Assembly: GCF_029639405.1 (NCBI RefSeq)
Contig: NZ_CP121273.1
Span: forward strand, 72,213 to 136,212
Length of the DNA stretch: 64,000 nucleotides
DNA from: Microbacterium proteolyticum
Lineage (GTDB): Bacteria > Actinomycetota > Actinomycetes > Actinomycetales > Microbacteriaceae
Reading direction: 5' to 3'
Made by a program: the position numbers and the translations under genes. The notes below the pieces were generated by a model. That model saw only the letters and a program-made list of their open reading frames with translations, made no database searches and was not told where the DNA came from. Below, one piece after another: positions 8,489 to 17,274 of the stretch (its first letter is position 1; every line of letters starts with the position of its first letter).

Positions 8489-10635
8489 GCCAGCACGAAC
8501 ATCACAACCACTCGGCCCGCACGAACCACCAGGGCCACAACGCTCCGGCGGCAACGGCAGTACACGACCACGTAGCGATGGGCCACCCGCACGGCACGGA
8601 TGATCGGGCACCTGCGGCGGGGCACGCCGGGCACGGTCACGCCGACCACGGCGGTCACGCCGGTCACGGTGATCACGTCGCCCGGTTCCGGCGGCTGTTC
8701 TGGATCATGCTGGTTCTCGCGGTGCCGGTCGTGGCTTTCTCCAGCATGTTCTCGATGCTGATCGGCTACCCGCTGCCGGACGCGGCGTGGGTGGGATGGG
8801 TGTCCCCGATTCTCGGGACCGTCATGTATGTCTGGGGTGGCGCCCCGTTCCTTACCGGCGCCGTCAGCGAGCTGCGCGCCCGCAAGCCCGGCATGATGCT
8901 TCTCATTGCCCTCGCGATCACCGTCGCGTTCCTCGCGTCCTGGGGGGCAAGCCTCGGGCTGTTGCACCACGAGTTGGACTTCTGGTGGGAGCTGGCGCTG
9001 CTGGTCGTAATCATGCTTCTCGGGCACTGGATCGAGATGCGATCCCTCGCCCAGACCACCTCCGCCCTCGACTCCCTCGCCGCGCTCCTGCCCGACGAGG
9101 CCGAGAAGGTGGACGGGGAAACCACCGTCACCGTCGCCCCCGCTGAGCTGCAGGTCGGTGACGTGGTTGTGGTCCGCCCCGGTGGGCGGGTTCCCGCGGA
9201 CGGGCGGATCGTGCAGGGCTCGGCCAGCATGGACGAGTCGATGATCACCGGAGAATCCCGCCCCGTTCGCCGCGGCGACGGCGATCAGGTCGTCGCCGGC
9301 ACGGTCGCCACCGACTCCGGAGTTCGCGTAGAAATCACCGCGGTCGGGCAGGACACCGCCCTCGCGGGCATCCAAAAGCTCGTCACTGAGGCTCAAAACT
9401 CCTCCTCTCGCGCGCAGCGGCTCGCGGACCGTGCTGCGGGGTGGCTGTTCTGGTTCGCGCTCGGCGCGGCCGCGGTCACCGCCTTGGTGTGGTCCCTGGT
9501 GGGATTCCCCGACGAAGCGGTCATCCGCACCATCACCGTTCTGGTCATCGCCTGCCCGCACGCCTTGGGACTGGCGATCCCGCTCGTCGTGTCGATCGCC
9601 ACGGAGCGTGCCGCGCGCGGCGGTGTTCTGATCAAGGACCGTCTCGCGCTGGAAAGCATGCGCACCGTCGACACGGTGCTGTTCGACAAGACCGGCACAC
9701 TCACCAAGGGAACGCCGGCCGTCACCGCGATCGACCCTGCCGAAGGGGTCGATGCAGACGAACTGCTGGCCTTGGCCGCCGCCGCCGAGGCGGACTCTGA
9801 ACACCCCCTTGCTCGGGCGATCGTGAACGCCGCGAAAGAGAAGCAGCTCACCGTCCCCTCCTCCAACGACTTTGAATCGTCACCGGCCGTCGGTGTCCGC
9901 GCGCAGGTCACCGGGCGCACCGTCCAGGTCGGCGGCCCCTACATGCTCGAGCAGGAGAAGGCCGCTGAGCGGTCGATCGCGAACGAGTGGCGCAACGAGG
10001 GTGCGATCATCCTCCACGTCCTCATCGACGGGCAGGTGGCAGGAGCGCTGCGCCTGGCGGACGAGATCCGCCCTGAATCGCGCGCCGCGGTCGACGCGCT
10101 GCACCAGCGGGGCGTGCAGGTGGTCATGATCACCGGAGACGCCGAAGCGGTTGCCGCATCCGTCGCCGCCGACCTCGGCATCGACCGCTACTTCGCCGGG
10201 GTCCGCCCCGAAGACAAAGCATCCAAGGTCAAGCAGCTTCAGAACGAATCCCGCAAGGTCGCCATGGTTGGTGACGGGGTGAACGACGCACCCGCCCTCG
10301 CGCAAGCCGATGTCGGTATCGCCATCGGCGCGGGCACCGATGTCGCCATCGCGTCCGCCGGGGTCATCCTCGCCAGCGACGACCCCCGCTCCGTGCTGTC
10401 CGTGATCGACCTGTCGCGGGCCAGCTATCGGAAGATGAAGCAGAACCTGTGGTGGGCCGCCGGATACAACCTCGTCTCCGTCCCCCTCGCCGCCGGAGTG
10501 CTCGCCCCTATCGGGTTCGTCCTCCCCATGTCCGTCGGAGCGATCCTGATGTCGCTGTCCACGATCGTCGTCGCACTCAACGCGCAACTTCTTCGCCGGC
10601 TCGACCTCAGCCCGCAAGCCGTCGCCGCGAAGTAG
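8485..10635 (+). CDS. copB: CopB-type P1B ATPase with CPH motif and His-rich N-terminus
   Basis: The 716-residue ATPase begins with about 65 residues full of His ([25 protein letters not shown]) instead of an HMA domain. The transmembrane metal motif is CPH at 357-359 ([12 protein letters not shown]). DKTGT is at Asp401 and GDGVND at about 596. CPH with a His-rich tail defines the P1B-3/CopB class, usually linked to copper or silver export. Its ATG lies within the copA stop (ATGA), so the two pumps are translated together. Having both classes in one operon suggests handling of high copper loads. Confidence 0.92.
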   Translation: MSQHEHHNHSARTNHQGHNAPAATAVHDHVAMGHPHGTDDRAPAAGHAGHGHADHGGHAGHGDHVARFRRLFWIMLVLAVPVVAFSSMFSMLIGYPLPDAAWVGWVSPILGTVMYVWGGAPFLTGAVSELRARKPGMMLLIALAITVAFLASWGASLGLLHHELDFWWELALLVVIMLLGHWIEMRSLAQTTSALDSLAALLPDEAEKVDGETTVTVAPAELQVGDVVVVRPGGRVPADGRIVQGSASMDESMITGESRPVRRGDGDQVVAGTVATDSGVRVEITAVGQDTALAGIQKLVTEAQNSSSRAQRLADRAAGWLFWFALGAAAVTALVWSLVGFPDEAVIRTITVLVIACPHALGLAIPLVVSIATERAARGGVLIKDRLALESMRTVDTVLFDKTGTLTKGTPAVTAIDPAEGVDADELLALAAAAEADSEHPLARAIVNAAKEKQLTVPSSNDFESSPAVGVRAQVTGRTVQVGGPYMLEQEKAAERSIANEWRNEGAIILHVLIDGQVAGALRLADEIRPESRAAVDALHQRGVQVVMITGDAEAVAASVAADLGIDRYFAGVRPEDKASKVKQLQNESRKVAMVGDGVNDAPALAQADVGIAIGAGTDVAIASAGVILASDDPRSVLSVIDLSRASYRKMKQNLWWAAGYNLVSVPLAAGVLAPIGFVLPMSVGAILMSLSTIVVALNAQLLRRLDLSPQAVAAK

Positions 10636-10727
10636 TTTCCCCGCGCCCGCAACCCCCGGGTCGCGCTCGGCGCCCGCTTTTATCGTGGCAGGCGCCGGGG
10701 ACGGTCCCCGGGAAAGGACCAGCGACC

Positions 10728-11132
10728 ATGACTGCTGTTGACCAGATGCTCACCACGCACCCCAAGGCCGGAACCATTGACGCTGCGGACGCCCTCGCCC
10801 GCTGTATCCAGGCGTGCATCGAGTGCGCGCAGACCTGCACCGCGTGTGCCGACGCTTGCTTGTCGGAGGACATGGTGGCCGAGCTGGTGACGTGCATCAC
10901 CAAGAACGCCAACTGCGCCGACGTATGCGCCGCGACCGGTGCGGTGCTTTCTCGACAGACGACGATGGACGCCGATGTGGTTCGCGCTGTTGTGGAGGCG
11001 TGCCGCACCGCGTGTGCCTCCTGCGCGCAGGAATGCGAGCAGCACGCCGACATGCACGAGCACTGCCGCGTCTGCGCAGAGGCGTGCCGTCGCTGTGAGC
11101 AGGCGTGCACCGACCTTCTCGCGGCGTTGTAA
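10728..11132 (+). CDS. Four-helix-bundle Csp-type copper storage protein
   Basis: The 134-residue protein is extremely rich in Cys in CxxxC-like spacing along helices (CIQACIECAQTCTACADAC, CRTACASCAQEC, CRVCAEACRRCEQAC). This matches the DUF326/Csp family, in which Cys residues line the core of a four-helix bundle and bind many Cu(I) ions. There is no signal peptide, so it is the cytosolic Csp3 type. It starts at ATG 10728 after GAAAGGA, 92 bases after copB. It probably buffers copper that the pumps have not yet exported. Confidence 0.9.
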   Translation: MTAVDQMLTTHPKAGTIDAADALARCIQACIECAQTCTACADACLSEDMVAELVTCITKNANCADVCAATGAVLSRQTTMDADVVRAVVEACRTACASCAQECEQHADMHEHCRVCAEACRRCEQACTDLLAAL

Positions 11133-11222
11133 CCGCGGCACACCAACGACCCACCCCGACGGGTCCAGAGCCCGCCGTCACTGCCGGGAAAAGTTAGCCT
11201 AGAAATCCATCAGGAGGTGAGA

Positions 11223-11690
11223 ATGTCGCTGATTGCCCTTGCACACCAGTTGCGTGGCCAGCGCGCGGTCACCCGCACCCTCCTGATGATGGTGGCTGTC
11301 GTCGGCGCCGTCATCGCGGGGCTCCTGGCCATGCACTCCCTCAACACCCACGCCACCACCGCCGGCCACGGCGGCACGGTGGCCGTCAGCGCCGAGCCGG
11401 CACCACCCAGCGCCCACCACGACGCCTCTCCCGGTACCGCAGCGGTGAACACCACCACCGCCGCCACGGATCATGCAGGCTGCACCGGCTGCGGCGACGA
11501 TCACGCGATGACCTGGATGGTCTGCGTTCTCGCGCTGCTTGTCAGCGTGATCCTGTTCGCGCGGCTGCGCATCGGCTGGCGGATCACCCTGCGAGACGAC
11601 GTACTCGCCATGATCCACCCCCGATCGCCCGCATCGGCCCACCCGGTTCCGCCACCCTCACTTACCGTTCTCTGCATCAGTCGCACGTGA
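11223..11690 (+). CDS. DUF6153-type small membrane protein
   Basis: The 155-residue protein starts at ATG 11223 after a strong CAGGAGGTGA. It has two predicted membrane segments (TLLMMVAVVGAVIAGLLAM and MTWMVCVLALLVSVILF). The loop between them is rich in His and holds a CTGC motif (HAGCTGCGDDHAM). This layout matches DUF6153, a family of unknown function often found beside DUF305 and copper genes. The Cys/His loop would face outward and could bind metal; that is inference. A shorter relative lies at 57793-58227. Confidence 0.75.
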   Translation: MSLIALAHQLRGQRAVTRTLLMMVAVVGAVIAGLLAMHSLNTHATTAGHGGTVAVSAEPAPPSAHHDASPGTAAVNTTTAATDHAGCTGCGDDHAMTWMVCVLALLVSVILFARLRIGWRITLRDDVLAMIHPRSPASAHPVPPPSLTVLCISRT

Positions 11691-11700
11691 TGACGCGTCC

Positions 11701-11718
11701 GCCCGCCTCCATGCGGGC
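11701..11718 (+). terminator. Short hairpin after the DUF6153 gene
   Basis: GCCCGC and GCGGGC form a 6-bp stem around a 6-base loop, ten bases after the DUF6153 stop. No T-run follows, so it may be a weak terminator or an RNA-stabilising hairpin. The DUF305 gene starts about 60 bases further on. Confidence 0.35.
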
Positions 11719-11778
11719 AACGCACCTTCCGGCTCGACAACCGTCGCGCCTCATCACTGACTAATGGAGAACACCACC

Positions 11779-12381
11779 ATGAACACCCGCGCCGCGGCGA
11801 CCGCCGCGCTCACCCTCACCAGCCTTCTCGTCCTCGCCGGATGCTCCGGCGGAACCACCTCCGGCGGCAGCATGCCCGGAATGGACCACGGAAGCAGCAG
11901 CAGCGCTACCCCCGCGCAATCTGCTGACGCCAACGAAGCGGACGTCATGTTCGCCACCATGATGATCGAGCACCACACGCAAGCGATCGAGATGTCCGAC
12001 ACCCTCCTGGCCAAAGACGGCATCGACGAGCGGGTGACCGCGCTGGCGGAGCAGATCAAGGCCGCCCAGGAACCTGAAATCGCGCAGATGGAAGGCTGGT
12101 TGGAGGACTGGGGCGCCAGCGCCCCCGACACCGGCAGCATGGACCACGGCGGCGGCATGATGAGCGAAGAAGACATGCAGTCGCTCGAGCAGGCCACCGG
12201 TACGGACGCTGCCCGCCTGTTCCTCCAGCAAATGATCGAGCACCACCGCGGTGCGATCGAGATGGCGCAAGAAGAAACCGGCAACGGCCAAAACAGTGAC
12301 GCCGTCGCCCTGGCCAACCAGATCGTCGAATCGCAAACGTCCGAGATCGCCACCATGGAGGAGCTTCTGGCCACTCTCTGA
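11779..12381 (+). CDS. DUF305 lipoprotein
   Basis: The 200-residue product starts at ATG 11779, with TGGAGA ten bases upstream; an ATG at 11764 is an alternative. A lipobox (LVLAGC) follows the signal peptide, so it is a lipoprotein. A Met/His-rich linker (GGSMPGMDHGSS) leads to two related halves, each with an MMIEHH or QMIEHHRGAIEMA motif typical of DUF305, a ferritin-like four-helix fold. Family members sit with copper resistance genes and are thought to bind metal at the surface. A broken second copy lies at 55842-56096. Confidence 0.88.
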   Translation: MNTRAAATAALTLTSLLVLAGCSGGTTSGGSMPGMDHGSSSSATPAQSADANEADVMFATMMIEHHTQAIEMSDTLLAKDGIDERVTALAEQIKAAQEPEIAQMEGWLEDWGASAPDTGSMDHGGGMMSEEDMQSLEQATGTDAARLFLQQMIEHHRGAIEMAQEETGNGQNSDAVALANQIVESQTSEIATMEELLATL

Positions 12382-12389
12382 TCACCCGT

Positions 12390-12419
12390 GGTGGGGTGCG
12401 AAAACCACCGCGCCCCACC
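12390..12419 (+). terminator. Hairpin between DUF305 and propeller lipoprotein genes
   Basis: GGTGGGGTGCG pairs with CGCGCCCCACC over 11 bp, including one G-T pair, around an 8-base loop. The same hairpin with a G-C pair at that position occurs at 56107-56138, behind the DUF305 remnant. The change keeps pairing, so the structure rather than the sequence seems to be maintained. No T-run follows; it may attenuate transcription rather than end it. Confidence 0.55.
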
Positions 12420-12444
12420 ACCCGATCAGACGAAACGCACCCCC

Positions 12445-13317
12445 ATGCAGCACCACCACACCAACCTCACCGCGCCGGGCTCCCGCACCCGCGCCCTGTC
12501 CTTGGCCGCCCTCGTCCCCATGGTCGCGCTTGCTCTCGCAGGCTGCGCCACTTCACCGTCCCTCACCGGTGACGACCACCCCGAGCAGCCGCTCACGCAC
12601 GTGCACGGCATCGTTGATGACCCCGCCACCGATGGATTCCTTATCGGAACCCACGAGGGCATCTTCACCGTCACCCGTGACGGTGAGCTGGGCGCCCGCC
12701 TGGCGAAGACGGACTTCGATGCGATGGGCCTGACCGTCCTCGACGACACACTCGTGGCATCCGGCCACCCCGGTCGGACCACCCCGCCCGAGCTGGGAGC
12801 CCCCAACCTGGGCATCATCCGAAGCTCCGACAACGGGCAGAGCTGGCAACCCACCGCATTCACAGGCGAGAAAGACTTTCACGCCCTCGCCGCGGACCCC
12901 CGCGGAACGCTCTACGGCGTCGCCACCGACGCCAATGAAATGCTCACCAGCACAGACGGCGGTGTCTCCTGGCAGCCCACCGGGGCACCCGTCTATGCCA
13001 TGTCGCTTGCCGTTGACGCAGCGGGGCGAGTGATGGCCTCCACCGCGGACGGTCTGCTGGTCAGCACCGATCGGGCTGCCACATTTCAGGCGTGGCCGGA
13101 TGCTCCCCTTCTTGCCGGGCTCAGCGCCTCCCCGGACCACAACCGCGTGGTCGGTATCGGCACCCAGGGACGGATCTGGGCCACAACCGCGGGAGCGCAG
13201 AACTGGTTCGAAGTCGGAACGATCCACGGCACCGCCCAAGCCGTCACCATCACCAACAACGGCGACATCCTCGTCGTCGATGACAGCGGCCTGAGCCTCA
13301 TCCCCTACCAGCAGTAA
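12445..13317 (+). CDS. F510_1955-type propeller lipoprotein
   Basis: The 290-residue product has an N-terminal signal and lipobox (ALALAGC). It is followed by repeats typical of sialidase/BNR propellers: SSDNGQSW, STDGGVSW and STDRAATF are Asp-box-like motifs. This matches the family named F510_1955 glycosylhydrolase, although no glycosidase activity is established. THVHGIVDDP near the mature N-terminus is characteristic. It follows the DUF305 lipoprotein and is convergent with lspA, which encodes the signal peptidase such lipoproteins need. Its place in a metal island suggests an extracellular role in metal tolerance. Confidence 0.82.
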   Translation: MQHHHTNLTAPGSRTRALSLAALVPMVALALAGCATSPSLTGDDHPEQPLTHVHGIVDDPATDGFLIGTHEGIFTVTRDGELGARLAKTDFDAMGLTVLDDTLVASGHPGRTTPPELGAPNLGIIRSSDNGQSWQPTAFTGEKDFHALAADPRGTLYGVATDANEMLTSTDGGVSWQPTGAPVYAMSLAVDAAGRVMASTADGLLVSTDRAATFQAWPDAPLLAGLSASPDHNRVVGIGTQGRIWATTAGAQNWFEVGTIHGTAQAVTITNNGDILVVDDSGLSLIPYQQ

Positions 13318-13355
13318 CGCGCATCGCGGCGGGCACCGCCCTCCGCCACCCGCGA

Positions 13356-13385
13356 AGGGCCCGCACGAATACCCGTGCGGGCCCT
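13356..13385. terminator. Bidirectional hairpin terminator between convergent genes
   Basis: AGGGCCCGCACG and CGTGCGGGCCCT form a perfect 12-bp stem around a 6-base loop. It lies 38 bases after the propeller lipoprotein gene and 14 bases beyond the lspA stop, so it can serve both convergent transcripts. Confidence 0.75.
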
Positions 13386-13398
13386 CCTCGTTCCCAGA

Positions 13399-13926
13399 TC
13401 AGCCGCGGTGCTGGGAACCGTCACCGGTGCTCCCGCTGATGGGAGCGTGGTCTCGACGGAGCAGATACAAGGCTGCCCACCCGAGCAGGCCGAGGGTTGT
13501 GAAGATGTCAGCCACGTTGAAGATGGCGAACCAGTCGACAGCGATGAAGTCGACGACCTCTCCGCTGAGCGGTCCGGTTTCAGCGCGTGTGGTGCGGTCC
13601 CACAGGTTGCCGATCGCGCCGCCGGCGGCGGCAGCCAGCAGCGCAGTAGCGCCCATGCTCTGCCTCCGCAGCACTCGGATGACGATCCACGTGAGCAGCG
13701 CGGCGACAAGGACCATAACGCCGACGACAAGCGGCGCTCCTACATCGCCGCCGAGACCGAATGCGACCCCAGGGTTGAACACGAGGCGCAGGGATACGCC
13801 CAGCCCAAGGTCGATATCACGGCCTCCGTCGAGGTAGGACAGGGCCCACGCTTTGGTGAGTTGGTCGACCGTGAAGGCGGCAACTACGGCAGCAGTGGCA
13901 GCGAGGAGGCGTGTGAATCTGCTCAC
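13399..13926 (-). CDS. lspA: Lipoprotein signal peptidase (LspA), copy 1
   Basis: The 175-residue membrane protein has the four usual signal peptidase II motifs: DQLTK, NPGVAFG, GNLWDR and FNVADIF. The last two hold the catalytic aspartates. It cleaves the signal peptide of lipid-modified prolipoproteins. GTG 13926 overlaps the stop of the CadD gene, making arsR-cadD-lspA one operon. Longer upstream starts run through the cadD gene and are unlikely. A second, different LspA lies at 60400-60942. Both sit close to lipoprotein genes of the metal islands. Confidence 0.92.
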   Translation of the reverse strand: MSRFTRLLAATAAVVAAFTVDQLTKAWALSYLDGGRDIDLGLGVSLRLVFNPGVAFGLGGDVGAPLVVGVMVLVAALLTWIVIRVLRRQSMGATALLAAAAGGAIGNLWDRTTRAETGPLSGEVVDFIAVDWFAIFNVADIFTTLGLLGWAALYLLRRDHAPISGSTGDGSQHRG

Positions 13927-14534
13927 GACAGGACTTCGATGAGGCGAACGATCACGCCGGACTCGATCAGGATGTACAGGCCCAGCCCGATGAACACGGC
14001 CGGCACGAGCCAGTGCTCGATCTTCTCGAGGGCTTCTGTGACGGCTTTGCTGGTACCTACGAAGCGGGCGACAAGGCACCACACGGCGACCAGGACCAAG
14101 AACACGATGATGGTGACGATGGTGTCCGGAACAGGGTTGGTGCGGAACACAGGGGTGTACAGCGAGATGTTGTCGGCGCCGTTTGCGATGGTGATGCCGG
14201 CAACTCCGAGCAGGCCCCCGGCGCTGATGGAGCTTTCGTCGTCGCCGTCATCGTCGCCGCGACGTCGGAGCGTACGAATCAGCCCGTAAACACCGATCGC
14301 AAGTGGGACCAGGCCCAGCAGCCCGACCCATTCGTCCGGGACGATGGTCAGGCCCGCGGCGGCGAGGCTGCTGATTGCGACCAGGGCGATGAAGCCGAGG
14401 TACTGCCCGGCCACGACCTTCCATCCCGGGAGGGCTCCGCGTGCGGACGCGAGAAACAGAACGGTGAGGACGACGATGTCGTCGATGTTCGTCGCCGCGA
14501 ACAGGCCGATGGCGGCCACGATGGTTCCGATCAT
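13923..14534 (-). CDS. cadD: CadD-family cadmium resistance transporter
   Basis: The 203-residue membrane protein starts at ATG 14534, overlapping the ArsR stop. The N-terminus (ATNIDDIVVLTVLF) and the middle segment (ITIANGADNISLYTPVF) are the two Asp-bearing repeats of the CadD family. A charged loop (RRRGDDDGDDESS) separates the halves. Family members give cadmium resistance by export. Its direct regulator is the upstream CmtR-like ArsR. The co-transcribed lspA has no obvious direct link to cadmium. Confidence 0.88.
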   Translation of the reverse strand: MIGTIVAAIGLFAATNIDDIVVLTVLFLASARGALPGWKVVAGQYLGFIALVAISSLAAAGLTIVPDEWVGLLGLVPLAIGVYGLIRTLRRRGDDDGDDESSISAGGLLGVAGITIANGADNISLYTPVFRTNPVPDTIVTIIVFLVLVAVWCLVARFVGTSKAVTEALEKIEHWLVPAVFIGLGLYILIESGVIVRLIEVLS

Positions 14535-14863
14535 CGGGCGTCGCTCCCGTACGTCTTGCACAGATCGACCTTGAAACCCGTCGCGGCGAGGAGTCGCTCG
14601 GCCGCTTCGAGAACATCGATCACCTCAGGAGTGGAGACAGAGTAAAAGTTCTGCCGGCCCTCACTGCGGGCAACGACAAGCCCGCATTCGCGGAGGCATC
14701 CAACGTGCTCCGACACGGTCGATTGCGCCAAGCCGAGCTCATCGGTCAGGTCCCTCACCCGAGCTTCACCGGCTGACAGCCGACGCAGTATCGACAGGCG
14801 ACTGTGATCGGCAAGAGAGTGGAACAGGGAGACAGCAGCTGCAAGATCTTGTGTCATCGTCAC
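14531..14863 (-). CDS. CmtR-like ArsR repressor of cadD
   Basis: The 110-residue winged-helix protein has the paired cysteines of CmtR (EHVGCLRECGLV) and a third Cys near the C-terminus (KVDLCKTYG), the full Cd/Pb ligand set of mycobacterial CmtR. The DNA-recognition helix region is LGLAQSTVSEHV. It starts at ATG 14863, with an in-frame ATG two codons later. The operator at 14875-14890 lies just upstream. It should repress itself, cadD and lspA in the absence of metal. Confidence 0.88.
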   Translation of the reverse strand: MTMTQDLAAAVSLFHSLADHSRLSILRRLSAGEARVRDLTDELGLAQSTVSEHVGCLRECGLVVARSEGRQNFYSVSTPEVIDVLEAAERLLAATGFKVDLCKTYGSDAR

Positions 14864-14874
14864 TCGCCGATCAT

Positions 14875-14890
14875 ATCGGTTTTCACCGAT
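14875..14890. promoter_or_regulatory. Inverted repeat, probable ArsR operator
   Basis: ATCGGT (14875-14880) and ACCGAT (14885-14890) are separated by TTTC, 12 bases upstream of the ArsR start. The position and symmetry fit the operator of the adjacent CmtR-like repressor. The neighbouring res-like palindrome at 14902 shares the ATCGGTTTT string, which may be chance. Confidence 0.6.
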
Positions 14891-14901
14891 GAATACCGGG
14901 C

Positions 14902-14991
14902 GTGCAAAACCGATCGGTTTTGCACCACCCCCGAGGTCGTCGGCAAGATCCCGTGGATTGGCGGGTAGATGTGATGCGAAACCCCGGTGCG
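14902..14991 (+). repeat. res-like recombination site, copy 1
   Basis: The site opens with a perfect 24-bp palindrome at 14902-14925 (GTGCAAAACCGATCGG and its complement) centred on AT. It continues with a spacer and ends with GATGCGAAACCCCGGTGCG, which echoes the half-sites. Bases 14910-14991 match 37558-37639 at 81 of 82 positions in the same orientation. A palindromic core on a dinucleotide plus accessory half-sites on one side is how serine resolvase res sites are built. The second copy lies upstream of a resolvase gene. Confidence 0.7.
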
Positions 14992-15167
14992 TGTGAGCTT
15001 TGGCGCTCCTCCGCGGCGTTCTGTGATCGCTTTATGTCGGCTGATTGGAGAGAGAAGTGTCCTGCGATGAAGGAAGTCGCTTCTACGGCGGGTTGACCGC
15101 GGCCGCCGTCCAAAGGCTTACGCCTCTGGCGATGGAGCGCGCCACGTCTTCACTCCGGTGACGTCGA

Positions 15168-15473
15168 GTGCAGCGCTTTGATCAGCGCCGCCTTATTGAG
15201 GCGGTAGTACTGGGGATTTTCTGCGCCTTGGCGCGCTCACGCAGCTCGGCCAGTGTCGACTCAGTGGGCATGTTCGAGGTCGACATGCGCGACGGCAGCG
15301 GCTACCGCAGCTTCTGGATCCACTCCGGCGTCCCGTTACAGTTCCTGTTCTTCGCCACCCAGTACCCACCCATCAACCGGGCCTGGGTGGAGGCGATGTT
15401 GACCGCGGCGAGCGGACCCCACGGCCTCACCCTGCTGCCGGAACCACCGGCCGAACAGCCTCCGCCTGCCTGA
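15168..15473 (+). pseudogene. Degraded DUF7882-family gene
   Basis: The C-terminal 70 residues fit the DUF7882 pattern: GSGYRSFWIHSGVPLQF, then PPINRAWVEAML, then GLTLLPEPP. Compare IWISPTRALLMQF and related text in the genes at 36335 and 36927. The conserved N-terminal strand (MGRLIY...) is missing, and the first 35 residues (QRFDQRRLIEAVVLGIF) do not resemble the family. It appears to be a remnant with a damaged 5' part beside the recombination site. The 176 bases before it (14992-15167) hold nothing else that I recognise. Confidence 0.5.
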
Positions 15474-15606
15474 ACATCGCCTCAACGCGGCTTGGCGTTC
15501 CAGCGGGGCTCGCCGGAACGGCGGGGACCTCATTGCACGGGTGCGGGGAGGACCGTCAGGTCTCGGAGCCCCCCTGACGACATGCTGCCTGGCCCGGGAC
15601 CACTGG

Positions 15607-16311
15607 TTACTGTGACAGTTCGCGGTCGAGCCGGTCCAGGAGCACTTCGAGGGACACTTCGAATTCTTCTTGGCTGCGGTCCTGACTGAGCAGGGGACGC
15701 AGCCGCACCACTTCATCGGCGTTGTCCAGCGAGATGCTGCCGTCGTGTTGCGGGATGCTCGCGTCCCCTTCGTCCAGCGGTTCCTCCACCGGGCCCGTCT
15801 GAGCCCCACGGACCGCGGATTCCAGAAGGAGTTGTCCGAGCAGGAAGCTGCTGAAGGACCGGTAGGCGCCGACGGCCTGCGCGTCGGTGAACCCTTGGCC
15901 GATCAGGGCGGTCAGGAACGTGTTGACGACCTCGACGCTGCGCAGCGGAGGGCGCAGCCAGGGCGCCGCCGGGTGCCGGGTGGCCACCAGGGGGAAGGCC
16001 ATGGGGTGGTCCATCGCGATCCGGCGGACCTCGTGGGCAACGGTCTGCAAGAAGGCCTGCCAATGCGCCCCGGTCTCTTTCTCGAGCGCGGATGTCAGGT
16101 CGCTCATCAGCAGCGCGACCACCGCCTCAAGGAGGTCCTCCTTGCCATGCACGTGCCGATACAGCGACATCGCTTCGGTATCCAGTCGGTGCGCCAGGGT
16201 CCGCATCGACAAGCCCTGCGCGCCCGATTCGTCGATCATCTCCAGCGCGTTCTTCACGATCAGCTCGCGGCTGAGTCCTTTGGGCGACGATCCCGCCGCG
16301 CTTTTACTCAC
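15607..16311 (-). CDS. TetR-family repressor (TetR_C_1 type)
   Basis: The 234-residue regulator starts at GTG 16311 with GGAGGTG seven bases upstream. The N-terminal HTH (LIVKNALEMIDESGAQGLSMRTLAHRL..SLYRHV) is clear. The C-terminal ligand domain has the size and pattern of TetR_C_1 proteins. A perfect 14-bp inverted repeat lies 92 bases upstream in the divergent promoter region toward the membrane protein at 16559, so the regulator probably controls itself and that divergent gene run. The ligand is unknown. Confidence 0.85.
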   Translation of the reverse strand: MSKSAAGSSPKGLSRELIVKNALEMIDESGAQGLSMRTLAHRLDTEAMSLYRHVHGKEDLLEAVVALLMSDLTSALEKETGAHWQAFLQTVAHEVRRIAMDHPMAFPLVATRHPAAPWLRPPLRSVEVVNTFLTALIGQGFTDAQAVGAYRSFSSFLLGQLLLESAVRGAQTGPVEEPLDEGDASIPQHDGSISLDNADEVVRLRPLLSQDRSQEEFEVSLEVLLDRLDRELSQ

Positions 16312-16402
16312 AAAGCACCTCCATGTCAATCCTCGCCTCACGGTCGCCGCAGGCCGCTTACGGTGTACGCAGGGCGCGGACCCTCCGGAACCCGGCCAGC
16401 CG

Positions 16403-16436
16403 GAACTAGGTGCGAAGAGACGTTCGCACCTAGTTC
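16403..16436. promoter_or_regulatory. 14-bp inverted repeat, probable TetR operator
   Basis: GAACTAGGTGCGAA (16403-16416) is repeated exactly in inverse orientation at 16423-16436 with a 6-base spacer. It sits in the 247-bp divergent region between the TetR gene and the envelope gene run at 16559. Length and symmetry fit a TetR dimer-pair operator. Confidence 0.75.
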
Positions 16437-16558
16437 ACACGCATCACAAATGAATCACAACGTCAGCGACGCGCGGTCCTTCCCGGCGTCGTGATCCTCG
16501 ACAAGGCAGCGTCCGCGTCATCTCGCATGGGCCGCGGAACGAGAAGTGAGAAGAGCTC

Positions 16559-17215
16559 ATGTCAGATAACCGCACGAACGACTCTTACGACCGGCGGGAC
16601 ACGACGTCCCCGTCCGCGACTGCCGCTCATGCGGTCGGTGGCGGGGGCAGCACCCGTGAGGAGGTGCTGGAGAGGGAAAAGGAACAGTTCGGGGGGATGA
16701 AGTTCGGTTCCGCGTTCTTCGGCTGGCTGACCGCCACCGGCACCGCCGTCCTCCTCACCGCGCTGCTGGCTGCGACCGGCACCGCCGTCGGATTGGGCAA
16801 CCAGGTCGACCCGGGCGAGGCCGCCGATGCCGCAGCGGAGAACGCGGCCACGATCGGCATCATCGGCGGGATCGTGATTGCCCTGATCCTGCTGATCGCG
16901 TATTTCTGCGGCGGATATGTCGCCGGGCGGATGGCACGTTTCGACGGCGTCAAGCAGGGAATCGCGGTGTGGCTGTGGGCCATCATCATCGCCGTGGTGC
17001 TGGCGATCATCACCGCCGTCGCCGGTGCCCAGTTCAACGTGCTCGGCAACCTGAACAGCTTCCCCCGCATCCCCATCGGCGAGGGCGATCTCACCGCGGG
17101 CAGCATCATCACCGCCATCGTCGCGGCGCTGATCGCGCTCGGCGGTGCGATCCTCGGCGGCCTCGCCGGGATGCGCTACCACCGCCGTGTCGATAGGGCC
17201 GGCCTCGGCCGCTGA
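16559..17215 (+). CDS. Four-helix membrane protein, unknown function
   Basis: The 218-residue protein has a polar N-terminus of about 50 residues (THAVGGGGS-like, then REEVLEREKEQFGG). About four membrane segments follow (FFGWLTATGTAVLLTALLA, IIGGIVIALILLIAYF, VWLWAIIIAVVLAIITAVA, IITAIVAALIALGGAILGG). Similar proteins occur beside PRC-barrel and DUF2382 genes in actinobacteria, probably as envelope stress factors. It starts the run 16559-19912 and is divergent from the TetR gene, whose likely operator lies in its promoter. I cannot assign a function. Confidence 0.7.
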   Translation: MSDNRTNDSYDRRDTTSPSATAAHAVGGGGSTREEVLEREKEQFGGMKFGSAFFGWLTATGTAVLLTALLAATGTAVGLGNQVDPGEAADAAAENAATIGIIGGIVIALILLIAYFCGGYVAGRMARFDGVKQGIAVWLWAIIIAVVLAIITAVAGAQFNVLGNLNSFPRIPIGEGDLTAGSIITAIVAALIALGGAILGGLAGMRYHRRVDRAGLGR

Positions 17216-17274
17216 CCCACCACACCCTGAGCTCCCGGGCGCCCGTATCGGGAAGAAAGAAGAGAACCATCACC

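Noticed and set aside
7346-8611. Minus-strand frame of 421 codons opposite copA
   Set aside because: It is antisense to the conserved ATPase domains. The Gly/Arg/His-rich product is typical of antisense frames in high-GC DNA.
8266-9804. Minus-strand frame of 512 codons opposite copB
   Set aside because: Antisense shadow of a clear P1B ATPase, with low-complexity composition and no motif.
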